Assembly (NCBI GenBank): GCA_023411035.1
Contig: JAEYPE010000043.1
Coordinates: forward strand, 1 to 13,797
From: Pseudomonadota bacterium
GTDB taxonomy: Bacteria; Pseudomonadota; Alphaproteobacteria; Azospirillales; Azospirillaceae
DNA length: 13,797 nt
Direction of reading: 5' to 3'
Shown here: in pieces, positions 5,652 through 12,081 of the stretch
Layout: each line of letters starts with the position of its first letter
Position numbering within the stretch: the first letter of the stretch is position 1
Notes under the pieces: generated by a model
The model's input: the letters and a program-made list of their open reading frames with translations, nothing else
Database searches by the model: none
Told to the model about the DNA's origin: nothing
Program-made: the position numbers and the translations under genes

Positions 5652-5712
5652 TTCAGATGCTCCGCACAGGCCGGCTTGTGGGAGTCAAAGAGGAGAAGGA
5701 TCAAGTAAACCG

Positions 5713-6192
5713 CTATCCCTGATGCGTCTTTGCATAAGAAAGAGGGACTTCCGTTGTCGACTTCATTTCCTCCATTGCGAACATCGATGACACATCTTGA
5801 AGCTCGATACGCTCGATGAGCTTTCGGTAGAAGGCATCGTAAGCCTTGATGTCAGGGATAACCACCCGGAGAAGGTAATCGATGTCGCCGCTCAGCCGGT
5901 AAAGATCGACAACTTCCGGTATGTCGGCCACGACCCGGCGGAACTCCTCCAGCCACTCCGCGGAGTGTTTGCTGGTTCGGACGGCCACGAAGACGGTCAC
6001 GTCGACGTTCAGCTTGGCCCGATCCAGCAGGGCGACGCGGCGGCGGACATAGCCTTCCTGTTCAAGGCGTTGCACGCGGCGCCAGCAGGGGGTGGGGGAC
6101 AGTCCGACCAGTTTGCCGAGGTCGGCGAGCGACAGCGTTGCGTCGGCCTGAAGGGCGGCCAGGATTTTCCGGTCGGTGGCGTCGATGGTCAT
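5713..6192 (-). CDS. Lrp/AsnC-family transcriptional regulator
   Basis: This 159-aa protein has the complete Lrp layout. An N-terminal winged HTH begins DATDRKILAALQADATLSLADL and includes the recognition helix SPTPCWRRVQRLE (32-44) and wing GYVRRR (47-52). The C-terminal RAM ligand-binding domain (about 65-145) carries the GDIDYLL signature (102-108). Lrp-type proteins assemble as octamers and bind amino acids. The gene is divergent from the ridA-cds1 unit with a 160-bp gap, the usual arrangement for a regulator and its target. The cysteine-responsive relatives DecR/CyuR are the natural comparison, because the target encodes a cysteine desulfhydrase. ATG 6192 is supported by alignment to the family N-terminus. 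Its Shine-Dalgarno is weak. Confidence 0.9.
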   Translation of the reverse strand: MTIDATDRKILAALQADATLSLADLGKLVGLSPTPCWRRVQRLEQEGYVRRRVALLDRAKLNVDVTVFVAVRTSKHSAEWLEEFRRVVADIPEVVDLYRLSGDIDYLLRVVIPDIKAYDAFYRKLIERIELQDVSSMFAMEEMKSTTEVPLSYAKTHQG

Positions 6193-6224
6193 TGTGGTTG
6201 CTCGGGGCCTTCACGGTTGGGGCG

Positions 6225-6266
6225 GATGATTTTGCTCATCGGGCCCGGCAAGAGAAAAGCTTTTTC
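6225..6266. promoter_or_regulatory. Candidate Lrp-type operators between lrp and ridA
   Basis: The divergent gap contains GATGATTTTGCTCATC (6225-6240), arms GATGA/TCATC with an AT-rich middle. It also contains GAAAAGCTTTTTC (6254-6266), whose core AAAAGCTTTT is a perfect palindrome. Lrp-family sites are typically such 13-15 bp weak palindromes with A/T-rich centres. Placement 60-130 bp from both starts fits control of both genes. Confidence 0.4.
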
Positions 6267-6352
6267 AACACGCCGATTCCGCATGCCGTTGTCGGTGGCA
6301 GGACGCCCAGCCTTTGAGCGGGCACGACCGCCAACACAGGAAAGACAGGACG

Positions 6353-6592
6353 ATGACCGAACACATCACCACGGACAAAGCCCCGGCGGCCATCGGCCCC
6401 TACGCCCAGGCCGCGCGCAGCCTGACCAACATCGCGGCGATCGCCGAAGCCGCCGGAACCAGCCTGTCGAAGGCGGTGAACGAGGTCCATGCCGGCTTCT
6501 TCCAGGCGCCGTTCCCGGCCCGCTCCACCGTCGAAGTGTCGGCGCTGCCGCTCGGCGCGTCGGTCGAGATCGACGCCGTTTTCGCGCTTTGA
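6353..6592 (+). CDS. ridA: RidA-like protein with two internal in-frame deletions (79 aa)
   Basis: Complete RidA (YjgF/UK114) is about 126-130 aa and hydrolyses reactive imines such as 2-aminoacrylate. This 79-aa frame begins MTEHITTDKAPAAIGPYAQAAR, matching the RidA start. It then jumps to SLTNIAAIAEAAGTSLSKAV (the helix after the missing SGQ strand) and again to NEVHAGFFQAPFPARSTVEV...VEIDAV. Against E. coli RidA from memory, about 30 residues are missing after GPYAQA and about 15 after SKAV. Tyr17, Asn88, Arg105 and Glu120 equivalents are kept, but the Ser30 strand and KTTVF strand are gone, so the fold is probably lost. The frame is intact and AGGA/AGGAAAG sites precede ATG 6353. An upstream TTG at 6314 in frame is less likely. 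It lies 7 bp before the desulfhydrase gene. It could be a decaying gene, a minimal protein or an assembly artefact. Confidence 0.7.
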   Translation: MTEHITTDKAPAAIGPYAQAARSLTNIAAIAEAAGTSLSKAVNEVHAGFFQAPFPARSTVEVSALPLGASVEIDAVFAL

Positions 6593-6599
6593 GGGTGAC

Positions 6600-7751
6600 A
6601 TGACCGTTTCCGTGCTGTCCGCGCCGCTTCAGTCAGGCTCCGGTCCGATCCGTCAACCGCTCTGCCTCGACTTCACGCCGCTGCCCGAGGCCACCTGCCG
6701 CGATTGGACGAGGCGCGCGATCGCGCTGCTGGAAACCGAGGCGGCGCGGTCGCCCGACACGCCGCTGTTGAAGCTGGACATTCCGGCGCTGTCCGGGATC
6801 GACATCTACCTGAAGGACGAATCGACCCACCCCACCGGCAGCCTGAAGCACCGCGTCGCCCGGTCGCTGCTGCTGTTCGCCATTTGCAACGGGCGGATCG
6901 GCGAGGGGACGCCGGTGATCGAGGCGTCGTCGGGGTCCACCGCGGTTTCGGAAGCCTATTTCGCCCGGCTGCTGGGTCTGCCGTTCCACGCGGTGATGCC
7001 GCGCGGCACGTCGGACGAGAAGGTCGCGGCCATCGAACTCCACGGCGGGCAGTGCCATTTCGTCGAGTCCTCGACGGCCATCTACGCCGGGGCGGCTGGG
7101 CTGGCGGCGCGGCTGGGCGGGGTCTATCTCGATCAGTTCACCTACGCCGAGCGGGCGACCGATTGGCGGACCGGCAACATCGCCCAGTCGATCATCGGCC
7201 AGATGCGCAACGAGCGCCACCCGGTGCCCGACTGGATCGTGATGAGCGCCGGCACCGGCGGCACCGCCGCCACCATCGGGCGCCACATCCGCTACCGCCA
7301 TCTGCCCACCCGGCTGTGCGTGCCCGATGCCGAGCATTCGGTCTTCTACGACAGCTTCGTCAACCGCGACGCTTCCATCACCTGCGAGCGCGGGTCGCGG
7401 ATCGAGGGCATCGGGCGGCCCCGCGTCGAGCCGTCCTTCATCCCCGAGGTCGTCGATCAGATGATCAAGGTGTCGGACGTGGCGTCGCTGGCGGCGATGC
7501 GGGTGCTGTCGCGGCGGCTGGGCCGGTTGGTCGGCGGCTCCACCGGGACCAACTTCTTCGGGCTGTGCTGGATCGCCGGACGGATGCGGGACGCCGGACG
7601 CGCCGGTTCGCTGGTGACGCTGATCTGCGATTCCGGCGAGCGCTACCGCAACACCTACCACGACGACGCCTGGATGCGGCGGGCCGGTTTCGACACCGCC
7701 CCCGACGAGGCGCGGATCGAAGCCTTCCTTCAGGGCGGCCCGGCCCTCTGA
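6600..7751 (+). CDS. PLP-dependent L-cysteine desulfhydrase, Cds1-like
   Basis: The 383-aa product is a fold-type II PLP enzyme of the cysteine synthase group. It most resembles, from memory, the mycobacterial cysteine desulfhydrase Cds1 (Rv3684), sharing LYLKDESTHPTGSLKHR- and EASSGSTAVSEAYFARLLGLPF-like stretches. The PLP lysine is Lys83 in PTGSLKHR. The substrate loop is EASSGST (108-114), the phosphate-binding loop SAGTGGT (216-222), and the cofactor N1 contact is near CDSGERY (343-349). Cds1 converts cysteine to H2S, ammonia and pyruvate through 2-aminoacrylate. The start ATG at 6600 has GAGGGTGAC directly before it, and the gene follows ridA by 7 bp in one operon. The frame remains open upstream to 6489, but that part overlaps ridA. 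Other cysteine synthase-like activities cannot be excluded. Confidence 0.85.
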   Translation: MTVSVLSAPLQSGSGPIRQPLCLDFTPLPEATCRDWTRRAIALLETEAARSPDTPLLKLDIPALSGIDIYLKDESTHPTGSLKHRVARSLLLFAICNGRIGEGTPVIEASSGSTAVSEAYFARLLGLPFHAVMPRGTSDEKVAAIELHGGQCHFVESSTAIYAGAAGLAARLGGVYLDQFTYAERATDWRTGNIAQSIIGQMRNERHPVPDWIVMSAGTGGTAATIGRHIRYRHLPTRLCVPDAEHSVFYDSFVNRDASITCERGSRIEGIGRPRVEPSFIPEVVDQMIKVSDVASLAAMRVLSRRLGRLVGGSTGTNFFGLCWIAGRMRDAGRAGSLVTLICDSGERYRNTYHDDAWMRRAGFDTAPDEARIEAFLQGGPAL

Positions 7752-7806
7752 AGCAAAAACAAGCACTCAAAAAGACAAACAAGAACCGCCACCGCTCACG
7801 ATTGGC

Positions 7807-7947
7807 ATGAACTGGAGCCTTTCACCGATGGGCGAGTTTCGCGAACTTCTGCCCGAGGCGACGGTGGAGACGCTGTGCGAACTCGCCGGCTCGGTCGACA
7901 AGGGCACCTTCCAGACCGCCGGCTTCGAGATCGAAGCCGATAGCTGA
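7807..7947 (+). pseudogene. 46-codon segment ending in TGA, in frame with the FAD oxidoreductase remnant
   Basis: From ATG 7807 (or ATG 7828, with GGAG upstream) 46 codons read MNWSLSPMGEFRELLPEA then TVETLCELAGSVDKGTFQ, ending with TGA at 7945-7947. The third-position G/C bias is that of a real gene. The same frame continues past the TGA without losing that bias into the FAD-binding motif of the next feature, so TGA may be a nonsense mutation in what was one gene. I do not recognise the 46-residue part. It starts 55 bp after the desulfhydrase stop, presumably in the same operon. Confidence 0.35.
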
Positions 7948-8274
7948 AAGCCGGGCCGCAGCACCTGCTGCCCGCTGACGATCACGCCGGACTCCCATTG
8001 GGCGGTGGTCGGGGCGGGCGTCACCGGGCTGCTCACCGCGATCCATCTGGCCGGGCAGGGAGTCCGCACGGCGGTGTTGGAAGCGCGCGAACCGGGTTTC
8101 GGCGGGGCGGTGGAAGCGGAGGCCGCCCTGCTCGACGCGGCGCAGACGGAACGGTCGCCTCGGAACCGGCCTTGCCCTTCACCCCCCGTGAAGCCGTTGC
8201 CGTTTCACGATCTGGTGGCGCGCTTCGCCCGGCTCCACATGCCGCATCTGCGCCGGCTGGGCCGGACGGACTGA
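7948..8274 (+). pseudogene. FAD-dependent oxidoreductase remnant (DadA-like), internally deleted and frameshifted
   Basis: The frame contains a Rossmann FAD-binding motif, HWAVVGAGVTGLLTAIHLAG, then VRTAVLEAREPGFGG, which is the start of a DAO/DadA-type amine or amino-acid oxidoreductase normally of 380-450 aa. Within a few dozen codons it reaches what looks like the C-terminus of the same kind of protein: EPALPFTP in the next frame, then VKPLPFHDLVARFARLHMPHLRRL and a stop at 8272. The switch between the two frames lies at a run of six C (8182-8187), so one base has been gained or lost there. About 300 residues in the middle are missing. It is probably the last, dead gene of the Lrp-controlled operon, where it would have oxidised an amino acid or amine. 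Confidence 0.6.
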
Positions 8275-8318
8275 AGGAGCGCCGCCGTTCCTGCGAAACG
8301 GTATTCCGCGAAACGGTG

Positions 8319-8966
8319 TCACGCCTGATCGAGCGTGATCCCTTCGATCAGGTCGCCCACGTCGTCGCAGCGGTCGGTGACGGCCTCCAGCAGCTCGTAG
8401 ACCTCGCGGCGGCCCAGAAAGTCGATCATCTCCGGACGTTCGGCGATGAGGGACTTCATGGCGTCGCGCAGGATCTCGTCGGCCTCGTCCTCCAGATCCG
8501 AGATCTGGCCGCAGACGTGCAGGATGCGGTCGGCGTTGACGGAGATGCGGGTCAGCAGCGGCATGACCTCCGCCAGCAGGGCAGCCTGCTGGCGGCTGAT
8601 CGCCGCCATGCGCATCATCCGGTCGTCGAAGCTGTCGATGCCGTAGAGCGCGGCGAGGCGCGGCACCTCGTCCATCAGGTCGATGCAGTCGTCCAGCGCG
8701 TTGATGAGCGCCTGGATCTCCGACCGGTCGAAGGGCGTGATGAAGGTGCGGTGCAGCCCGCGTCCGGCGTCCTTGGCGACGCGGTCGGCGTCCTTCTCGA
8801 TCCGCTTCAGGGCGGCGGTGCGTTCGGCGCGCTCCTCCGGCCCGGCCTGCATGACGGCTTCCAGGGCGGCGGCGGCATCGACGATGTGGCGGGCCTGTTC
8901 GATGAATTGTTCAATGACCCGCTCCTCCTTCGGCATCATGGAGCGGATGGCGCGCAGCAGCAGCAT
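8319..8966 (-). CDS. DUF47/PhoU-like protein (Pit accessory protein)
   Basis: This 215-aa all-helical protein matches DUF47 (YkaA-like), distant relatives of PhoU. The hallmark TPFDRSEI is at 77-84. Acidic metal-type motifs are EKDADRV (57-63) and LEDEADEI (158-165), plus NALDDCIDLMDE (89-100) and DRCDDVGD (198-205). The N-terminus LRAIRSMMPKEERVIEQF fits the family, supporting ATG 8966 although no strong ribosome-binding site precedes it. DUF47 proteins are thought to regulate the low-affinity phosphate transporter Pit, normally encoded directly downstream. Here nothing of Pit is seen. Downstream lies the FAD oxidoreductase remnant on the other strand, and upstream the iorAB pair on the same strand 140 bp away. 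The gene is intact. Confidence 0.85.
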   Translation of the reverse strand: MLLLRAIRSMMPKEERVIEQFIEQARHIVDAAAALEAVMQAGPEERAERTAALKRIEKDADRVAKDAGRGLHRTFITPFDRSEIQALINALDDCIDLMDEVPRLAALYGIDSFDDRMMRMAAISRQQAALLAEVMPLLTRISVNADRILHVCGQISDLEDEADEILRDAMKSLIAERPEMIDFLGRREVYELLEAVTDRCDDVGDLIEGITLDQA

Positions 8967-9058
8967 GGAAACAGTTCTTTCGATCGGTTCTGCCGTTTCC
9001 TCTTAACCCCGGACGTCGTGAAATTGCAGCAAAAACGTCATACGGGCAGGGCAGGGCA

Positions 9059-9089
9059 GGCAGGCCGGGGGCGAACGGCCCGGCCTGCC
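9059..9089 (-). terminator. Stem-loop after iorB
   Basis: GGCAGGCCGGG (9059-9069) and CCCGGCCTGCC (9079-9089) form a perfect 11-bp G/C stem with a 9-nt loop, 17 bp past the iorB stop on the minus strand. No T tract follows directly. A short TTTTT lies about 25 bp further. GGGCA repeats three times just beyond it (9044-9058). It is probably a terminator or 3' stabiliser separating iorAB from the DUF47 gene. Confidence 0.6.
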
Positions 9090-9105
9090 GCATCCTGCGC
9101 CGCCC

Positions 9106-11322
9106 TTACACCATTCCCGACCGGGTGAAGGGCAGGTGGTGCAGGCGCTTGCCGCTGGCCGCGAAGACCGCGTTGGCGACCGCGGGGGCGGCGGTCGGCA
9201 CGCCGGGTTCGCCGACGCCGGTCGGGCGGTCGGCGGAGGGCAGGATGTGCACCTCCACCGGCGGCATCTCCGAATTGCGGAGCGGCTGGTAGCCGTCGAA
9301 GTTGCTCTGGTCCACCAGCCCGCCGGTCAGCGTGATCTCGTCGCGCAGGGCGTGGCCGATGGCCCAGCCGGTGCCGCCGGAGATCTGCGCCTCCACGATG
9401 TTGGGGTTCACGACCTGCCCGCAGTCCACCGCGCAGACCACGCGGTCGATGGTCACCCGGCCCCGCTCGTCCACGGAGACCTCCGCGACGTGGGCGACGA
9501 AGCTGCTGAAGCTCTCATGCACGGCGACGCCGCGCGCCTTGCCCTTGGGAAGCGGCTGGTCCCAGCCGGCCTTCTCAGCGGCCAGCTTCAGCACGCCCTG
9601 GAGGCGCGGGTGGTCCTTCAGCATCTCCAGCCGGAAGGCCACCGGGTCCTTGCCCGCCGCCGCGGCCAGTTCGTCGATCATCACCTCCTTGGCGTAGGCG
9701 GTGTGGGTGTGCCCGACCGACCGCCACCACAGGGTGGTGACCGGCGACGGCGGGGAGTGCAGATCGACATGCAGGTTCGGCACGGCGTAGGCCATGTCCG
9801 AAGCGCCTTCGACGGAAGTGGCGTCCACGCCGTTCTTCACCATGAAGGCTTCGAACGGGGTGCCGCCCATGAAGCTCTGCCCGACGATGCGCTGCTGCCA
9901 CGCCACCAGTGTGCCGGAGGCGTCCAGACCGGCCTTGATCCGGTGCAGGAACAGCGGGCGGTAGCGGCCGCCGCGAATGTCGTCCTCGCGCGTCCAGACC
10001 AGATGGACCGGCGCCTTTCCGCCATACGCCTTGGCGATGGCCACGGCTTCCGCGATGTAGTCGGCGTTCGGGGTGGCGCGCCGTCCGAAGCTGCCGCCGG
10101 CCCAGACGGTGTTGATGGCCACCTGCTCCGGCTTGCAGCCCAGTATGGCGGCGGCGACCTTCTGCTCCACCCCCTGGAACTGCGAGCCGGCCCAGATGGT
10201 GCAGCCGCCCTCCGGGGCCAGTTCGACGACCGCGTTCAGCGGTTCCATCGGCGCGTGGGCGAGGTAGGGGAAGACGAACTCCGCCTCCACCACCTTGGCG
10301 GCGCCGGCCAGCGCCTTGGCCGCGTCGCCGGTGTCGGCGGCCACGTTGCCGGGCCGGTCGGCCAGCTTGCGGTAGTCGGCCAGCATCTCGTCGGTGCCGC
10401 GCATCTCCGCCTTGGCGTCGTCCCACTCCACCTTCAGGGCCTCGCGCCCCTTCATGGCGGCCCAGGTGTTTTTCGCGACGACCGCGACGCCCATCGGCAG
10501 GGTCAGCACCTCCAGCACGCCGGGCACCTGCTTCGCGGCGGCGGCGTCCACCGTCTTCACCGTGCCGCCGAAGCGGGGGGAGCGGGCCAGCACCGCCGTC
10601 ACCTGTCCGGGGCGGCGGATGTCCATGGCGAAGATGGCCGTGCCGTCGGTCTTGGACACATGGTCCAGCCGGTGCAGCGACGGGTTGCCGATCAGTTTGT
10701 AGTCCTTGGCGTCCTTCAGCGCCACGTTCTGCGGAATGGGCAGCTTCGCCGCGTCCTCCGCCAGCTCGCCGAAGCGGGCGCTGCGGTTGGAGGCGGCGTG
10801 GCGGACGACGCCTTGCTCCACCGTGACGGCGGAGGCCGGGACCGACCAGCGCGCCGCGGCGGTGGCGACCAGCATGGCGCGGGCGGCGGCCCCGGCCATG
10901 CGCAGCTCGTCCCAACTGTTGGAGACGGCGGTGGAACCGCCGGTGCCCTGAAGCCCGAAGAAGTGGTTGGCATAGAGCGTGCTGTCCGCCGGGGCGAAGG
11001 CGCCGCGCATCTGCGCCCAGTCGGCGTCAAGCTCCTCCGCCACGATGGTGGTCAGGCCGGTCATGATGCCCTGGCCCTTGTCGAGATGCTTGACCAGCAC
11101 GGTCACCGTGTCGTCGGCGGCGATGCGGATGAAGGCCTGCGGGCGCGGGTCCGCCGGGCCGATCATCTTGGGTGCGGCGGCTTCGTTCGCGAAGCCGGGC
11201 CCGGGCAGCATGGGGGGCAGCATGGCGCCCAGCACCAGCGCGCCGCCGGCCCCCATCAGGAAGCCGCGGCGGGTGGGCGACGCGACGTCCGCCGCCGCCT
11301 GCTTGATGAGTTGGTTCAGCAT
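9106..11322 (-). CDS. iorB: Molybdopterin-binding subunit, IorB-like (xanthine oxidase family)
   Basis: This 738-aa protein is the large subunit of a two-component molybdenum hydroxylase such as isoquinoline 1-oxidoreductase or the membrane-associated aldehyde dehydrogenases. The Tat signal is PTRRGFLMGAGGALVLG (16-32), followed by an Ala/Pro-rich stretch to about residue 45, so the enzyme is exported folded to the periplasm. Moco-binding features include VKHLDKGQGIMTG (82-94), FGLQGTGGSTAV, HAPMEPLNAVV, the AGGSFGRR loop, and the C-terminal GVGEPG, whose Glu705 is the expected catalytic base. Length is usual for IorB. It follows iorA by 3 nt. There is no FAD subunit, so electrons would pass through the 2Fe-2S subunit to a cytochrome c not encoded here. 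The substrate (aldehyde or N-heterocycle) cannot be deduced. Confidence 0.88.
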   Translation of the reverse strand: MLNQLIKQAAADVASPTRRGFLMGAGGALVLGAMLPPMLPGPGFANEAAAPKMIGPADPRPQAFIRIAADDTVTVLVKHLDKGQGIMTGLTTIVAEELDADWAQMRGAFAPADSTLYANHFFGLQGTGGSTAVSNSWDELRMAGAAARAMLVATAAARWSVPASAVTVEQGVVRHAASNRSARFGELAEDAAKLPIPQNVALKDAKDYKLIGNPSLHRLDHVSKTDGTAIFAMDIRRPGQVTAVLARSPRFGGTVKTVDAAAAKQVPGVLEVLTLPMGVAVVAKNTWAAMKGREALKVEWDDAKAEMRGTDEMLADYRKLADRPGNVAADTGDAAKALAGAAKVVEAEFVFPYLAHAPMEPLNAVVELAPEGGCTIWAGSQFQGVEQKVAAAILGCKPEQVAINTVWAGGSFGRRATPNADYIAEAVAIAKAYGGKAPVHLVWTREDDIRGGRYRPLFLHRIKAGLDASGTLVAWQQRIVGQSFMGGTPFEAFMVKNGVDATSVEGASDMAYAVPNLHVDLHSPPSPVTTLWWRSVGHTHTAYAKEVMIDELAAAAGKDPVAFRLEMLKDHPRLQGVLKLAAEKAGWDQPLPKGKARGVAVHESFSSFVAHVAEVSVDERGRVTIDRVVCAVDCGQVVNPNIVEAQISGGTGWAIGHALRDEITLTGGLVDQSNFDGYQPLRNSEMPPVEVHILPSADRPTGVGEPGVPTAAPAVANAVFAASGKRLHHLPFTRSGMV

Positions 11323-11325
11323 GGA

Positions 11326-11784
11326 TCAGGCCCCCATCGCCCGCGCGGCGTCCTTGATGGCCGCGCGGATGCGCGGATAGGTGGCGCAGCGGCAGACGTT
11401 GCCGTCCATCGCCGCGTCGATGTCGTCGTCCGTGGGGTTGCGGTTGTCGGTCAGCAGGGCCACGGCGCTCATGATCTGGCCGGACTGGCAATAGCCGCAC
11501 TGCACCACGTCCAGCTTCCGCCAGGCGGCCTGCACGGCCTCGGCGGCCTTGCCGGACACGCCTTCGATGGTGGTGATCCTGGTGCCCGCGGCGGATTCCG
11601 CCGGGGTCTGGCAGGCGCGCACCGGCGCGCCGTCCATATGGACGGTGCAGGCGCCGCACTGGGCGATGCCGCAGCCGAACTTCGTGCCGGTCAGGCTCAG
11701 CTCGTCCCGCAGGACCCACAGAAGCGGCATGTCGCCGGGCACGTCCACGTCCCGGTCCTGCCCATTGATGTTCAAGCGAATCAT
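11326..11784 (-). CDS. iorA: 2Fe-2S subunit, IorA-like
   Basis: This 152-aa small subunit has two 2Fe-2S clusters. The plant-ferredoxin-like cluster has Cys38, Cys43, Cys46 and Cys58 (FGCGIAQCGACTVHMDG...AC). The helical C-terminal cluster has Cys96, Cys99, Cys131 and Cys133 (QCGYCQSGQ, NVCRCATYPRIR). It passes electrons from the molybdenum site of IorB to the acceptor. It has no signal sequence and would be carried out with IorB by the Tat system. ATG 11784, reading MIRLNINGQ, is chosen because it matches the family start and has AGGGA at about 11791-11795. The frame is open to 11907 but the extra residues are not family-like. Stop and iorB start are 3 nt apart, so the two are co-translated. 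Confidence 0.9.
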   Translation of the reverse strand: MIRLNINGQDRDVDVPGDMPLLWVLRDELSLTGTKFGCGIAQCGACTVHMDGAPVRACQTPAESAAGTRITTIEGVSGKAAEAVQAAWRKLDVVQCGYCQSGQIMSAVALLTDNRNPTDDDIDAAMDGNVCRCATYPRIRAAIKDAARAMGA

Positions 11785-12081
11785 GGAGTGATCCCTGTAT
11801 TCAAAAGCTGCCGGTCGAGTCTTTTGCATGGTTTTCCGGCCGGGGCTGGGCGTGCTCTCCGCAACCGCCCATCCCTGGATAAGGCCCGGTTCGGGCATCC
11901 TGTGCATTGTCGCCCCACCCGGTGACAGGTCAAGTGGCCCAGTGTGGGGATCGGTTTTCCACCGATGCGTCCGGCCTACCCGTCCGTTCGGCCCGCAATC
12001 CGGACCGCGGGCATCCTAACCGCTTCGTCTGCCTCCGATTAGCCGGTACAGTCCAATTGGGTTTATGAACATGGTGCATGA
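11785..12081. promoter_or_regulatory. Divergent control region iorA / lysR
   Basis: This 297-bp gap holds promoters for iorAB (minus) and the LysR gene (plus). The clearest symmetry is ATCGGT-TTTCC-ACCGAT (11950-11966), a perfect 6-bp inverted repeat with a 5-bp centre, 17 bp long and roughly midway between the genes. LysR-type proteins bind such interrupted palindromes in divergent gaps, although the classical T-N11-A form is not exact here. ATGAAC and ATGAAT repeat just before the lysR start. No gene lies in the gap. Confidence 0.45.

Larger units (their letters stand above)
5404..5712. other. Convergent gap, AT-richer, with several palindromes
   Basis: No convincing gene is present on either strand. 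Both neighbours end here (parB on plus, the Lrp gene on minus), so promoters are not expected. Even so, the stretch 5530-5650 is much richer in AT than the window and holds three short palindromes, listed separately. A role in replication, partition or a small RNA is possible but not shown. No DnaA-box-like TTATCCACA sequence is seen. Confidence 0.5.

Noticed and set aside
7945..7947. Selenocysteine at the in-frame TGA
   Set aside because: No selenoprotein family resembles this sequence, and the gene is already broken by a frameshift and a large deletion. A nonsense change is simpler.
7767..8069. A minus-strand frame opposite the FAD remnant
   Set aside because: The plus-strand frame has the FAD motif and matching codon bias. 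The minus frame reads vaguely protein-like but matches no family and crosses the remnant's motif.
9044..9060. GGGCA tandem repeats as a CRISPR or satellite array
   Set aside because: Only three short copies, no spacers, next to a terminator hairpin. Simple-sequence chance.
9136..11925. A 929-codon open frame on the plus strand
   Set aside because: It is antisense to iorB and iorA, which have unmistakable domains. Long antisense frames are common in DNA with this third-position G/C bias. The sequence resembles no protein.
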